Of a DNA stretch of 56,733 nucleotides, positions 56,668-56,733 are shown piece after piece (within the stretch, counting starts at the first letter, position 1; each line of letters opens with the position of its first letter). Under the pieces are notes generated by a model, which was not told the DNA's origin, did not search any database, and was given only the letters and a program-made list of their open reading frames with translations. This DNA is from Neobacillus vireti. Lineage in GTDB: Bacteria; Bacillota; Bacilli; Bacillales; Cytobacillaceae. The position numbers and the translations under genes are program-made. The stretch covers positions 1 through 56,733 of the forward strand of contig NZ_LDNB01000025.1 in the NCBI RefSeq assembly GCF_001026695.1, written 5' to 3'.

Positions 56668-56733
56668 TGGTCGGGAAGACAGGATTCGAACCTGCGACCC
56701 CTTGGTCCCAAACCAAGTGCTCTACCAAGCTGA
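56668..56733 (-). tRNA. tRNA-Pro (UGG), 5' end cut by the window edge
   Basis: Anticodon TGG in loop TTTGGGA, CCA encoded. The acceptor 5' strand and the start of the D-arm lie beyond the window. Confidence 0.92.

Overview
The window is a piece of chromosome from a low-GC, spore-forming Bacillaceae bacterium. Gene content and order are those of the Bacillus subtilis ytg-ytf-ytw-leuS-ytq-ytp-asnB-metK-pckA-ytm-ytl-ytk-luxS-men-glg-trnB interval. Accessory genes, especially a dissimilatory nitrite reductase cluster, suggest a Neobacillus-like soil species; the genus is inferred from gene order and remembered protein sequences, not from a search. No transposase, phage, plasmid, rRNA or CRISPR genes were found.

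Layout. 0-5.4 kb is an accessory stretch: an autoregulated ArsR/AHSA1 pair, a DUF2935 protein, an ATPase, E. coli-type speD, a Uma2 nuclease-like protein, dps behind two PerR boxes, and two gene remnants. 5.4-14.3 kb holds ytzG, murJ(ytgP), ytfP, cse60, ytwF, leuS (with T-box) and an MFS transporter. 14.6-17.8 kb is the nrfHA ammonifying nitrite reductase with an exported partner and FNR/Rex-type operators. 17.9-25 kb is ytzC, the tRNA-wobble enzymes ytqA/ytqB, ytpB/ytpA, ytoA and asnB. 25.4-29 kb is metK (SAM-I riboswitch) divergent from pckA (CcpN-type operator). 29-37.3 kb carries ytmBA, the ytlACD ABC transporter, ytkD, small Bacillus-specific proteins, luxS, yidD, a beta carbonic anhydrase, a Zur-controlled zinc-binding lipoprotein and a DUF1540 protein. 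37.5-46.3 kb is the full menaquinone set menFDHBEC with menA divergent. 47-55 kb is the glycogen operon glgBCDAP. The right end is the distal part of a trnB-type tRNA cluster (14 tRNAs, the last cut by the window edge).

How it fits together. NrfH is a quinol dehydrogenase, so the men genes would supply its electron donor. metK feeds speD (polyamines) and, through S-adenosylhomocysteine recycling, luxS. ytqA/ytqB modify wobble uridines of tRNAs of the kind encoded at the right end. metK, leuS, pckA, dps, the zinc lipoprotein and nrf each carry a recognisable dedicated control element.

The most unusual feature is a set of four intergenic arrays (135-239, 5241-5366, 9588-9784, 14369-14537). Each has its own roughly 7-10 bp core, but successive cores are almost always exactly 21 bp apart while the sequence between them varies. 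All four sit just beyond the intrinsic terminator of a leftward operon. I do not recognise a described system that explains them. Three families of dispersed palindromic elements are also present: a 132-bp element with TGTTGAT ends (3 copies, all the same length), a roughly 145-bp element (an inverted pair flanking ytpA/ytoA), and a roughly 96-bp element that carries a terminator.
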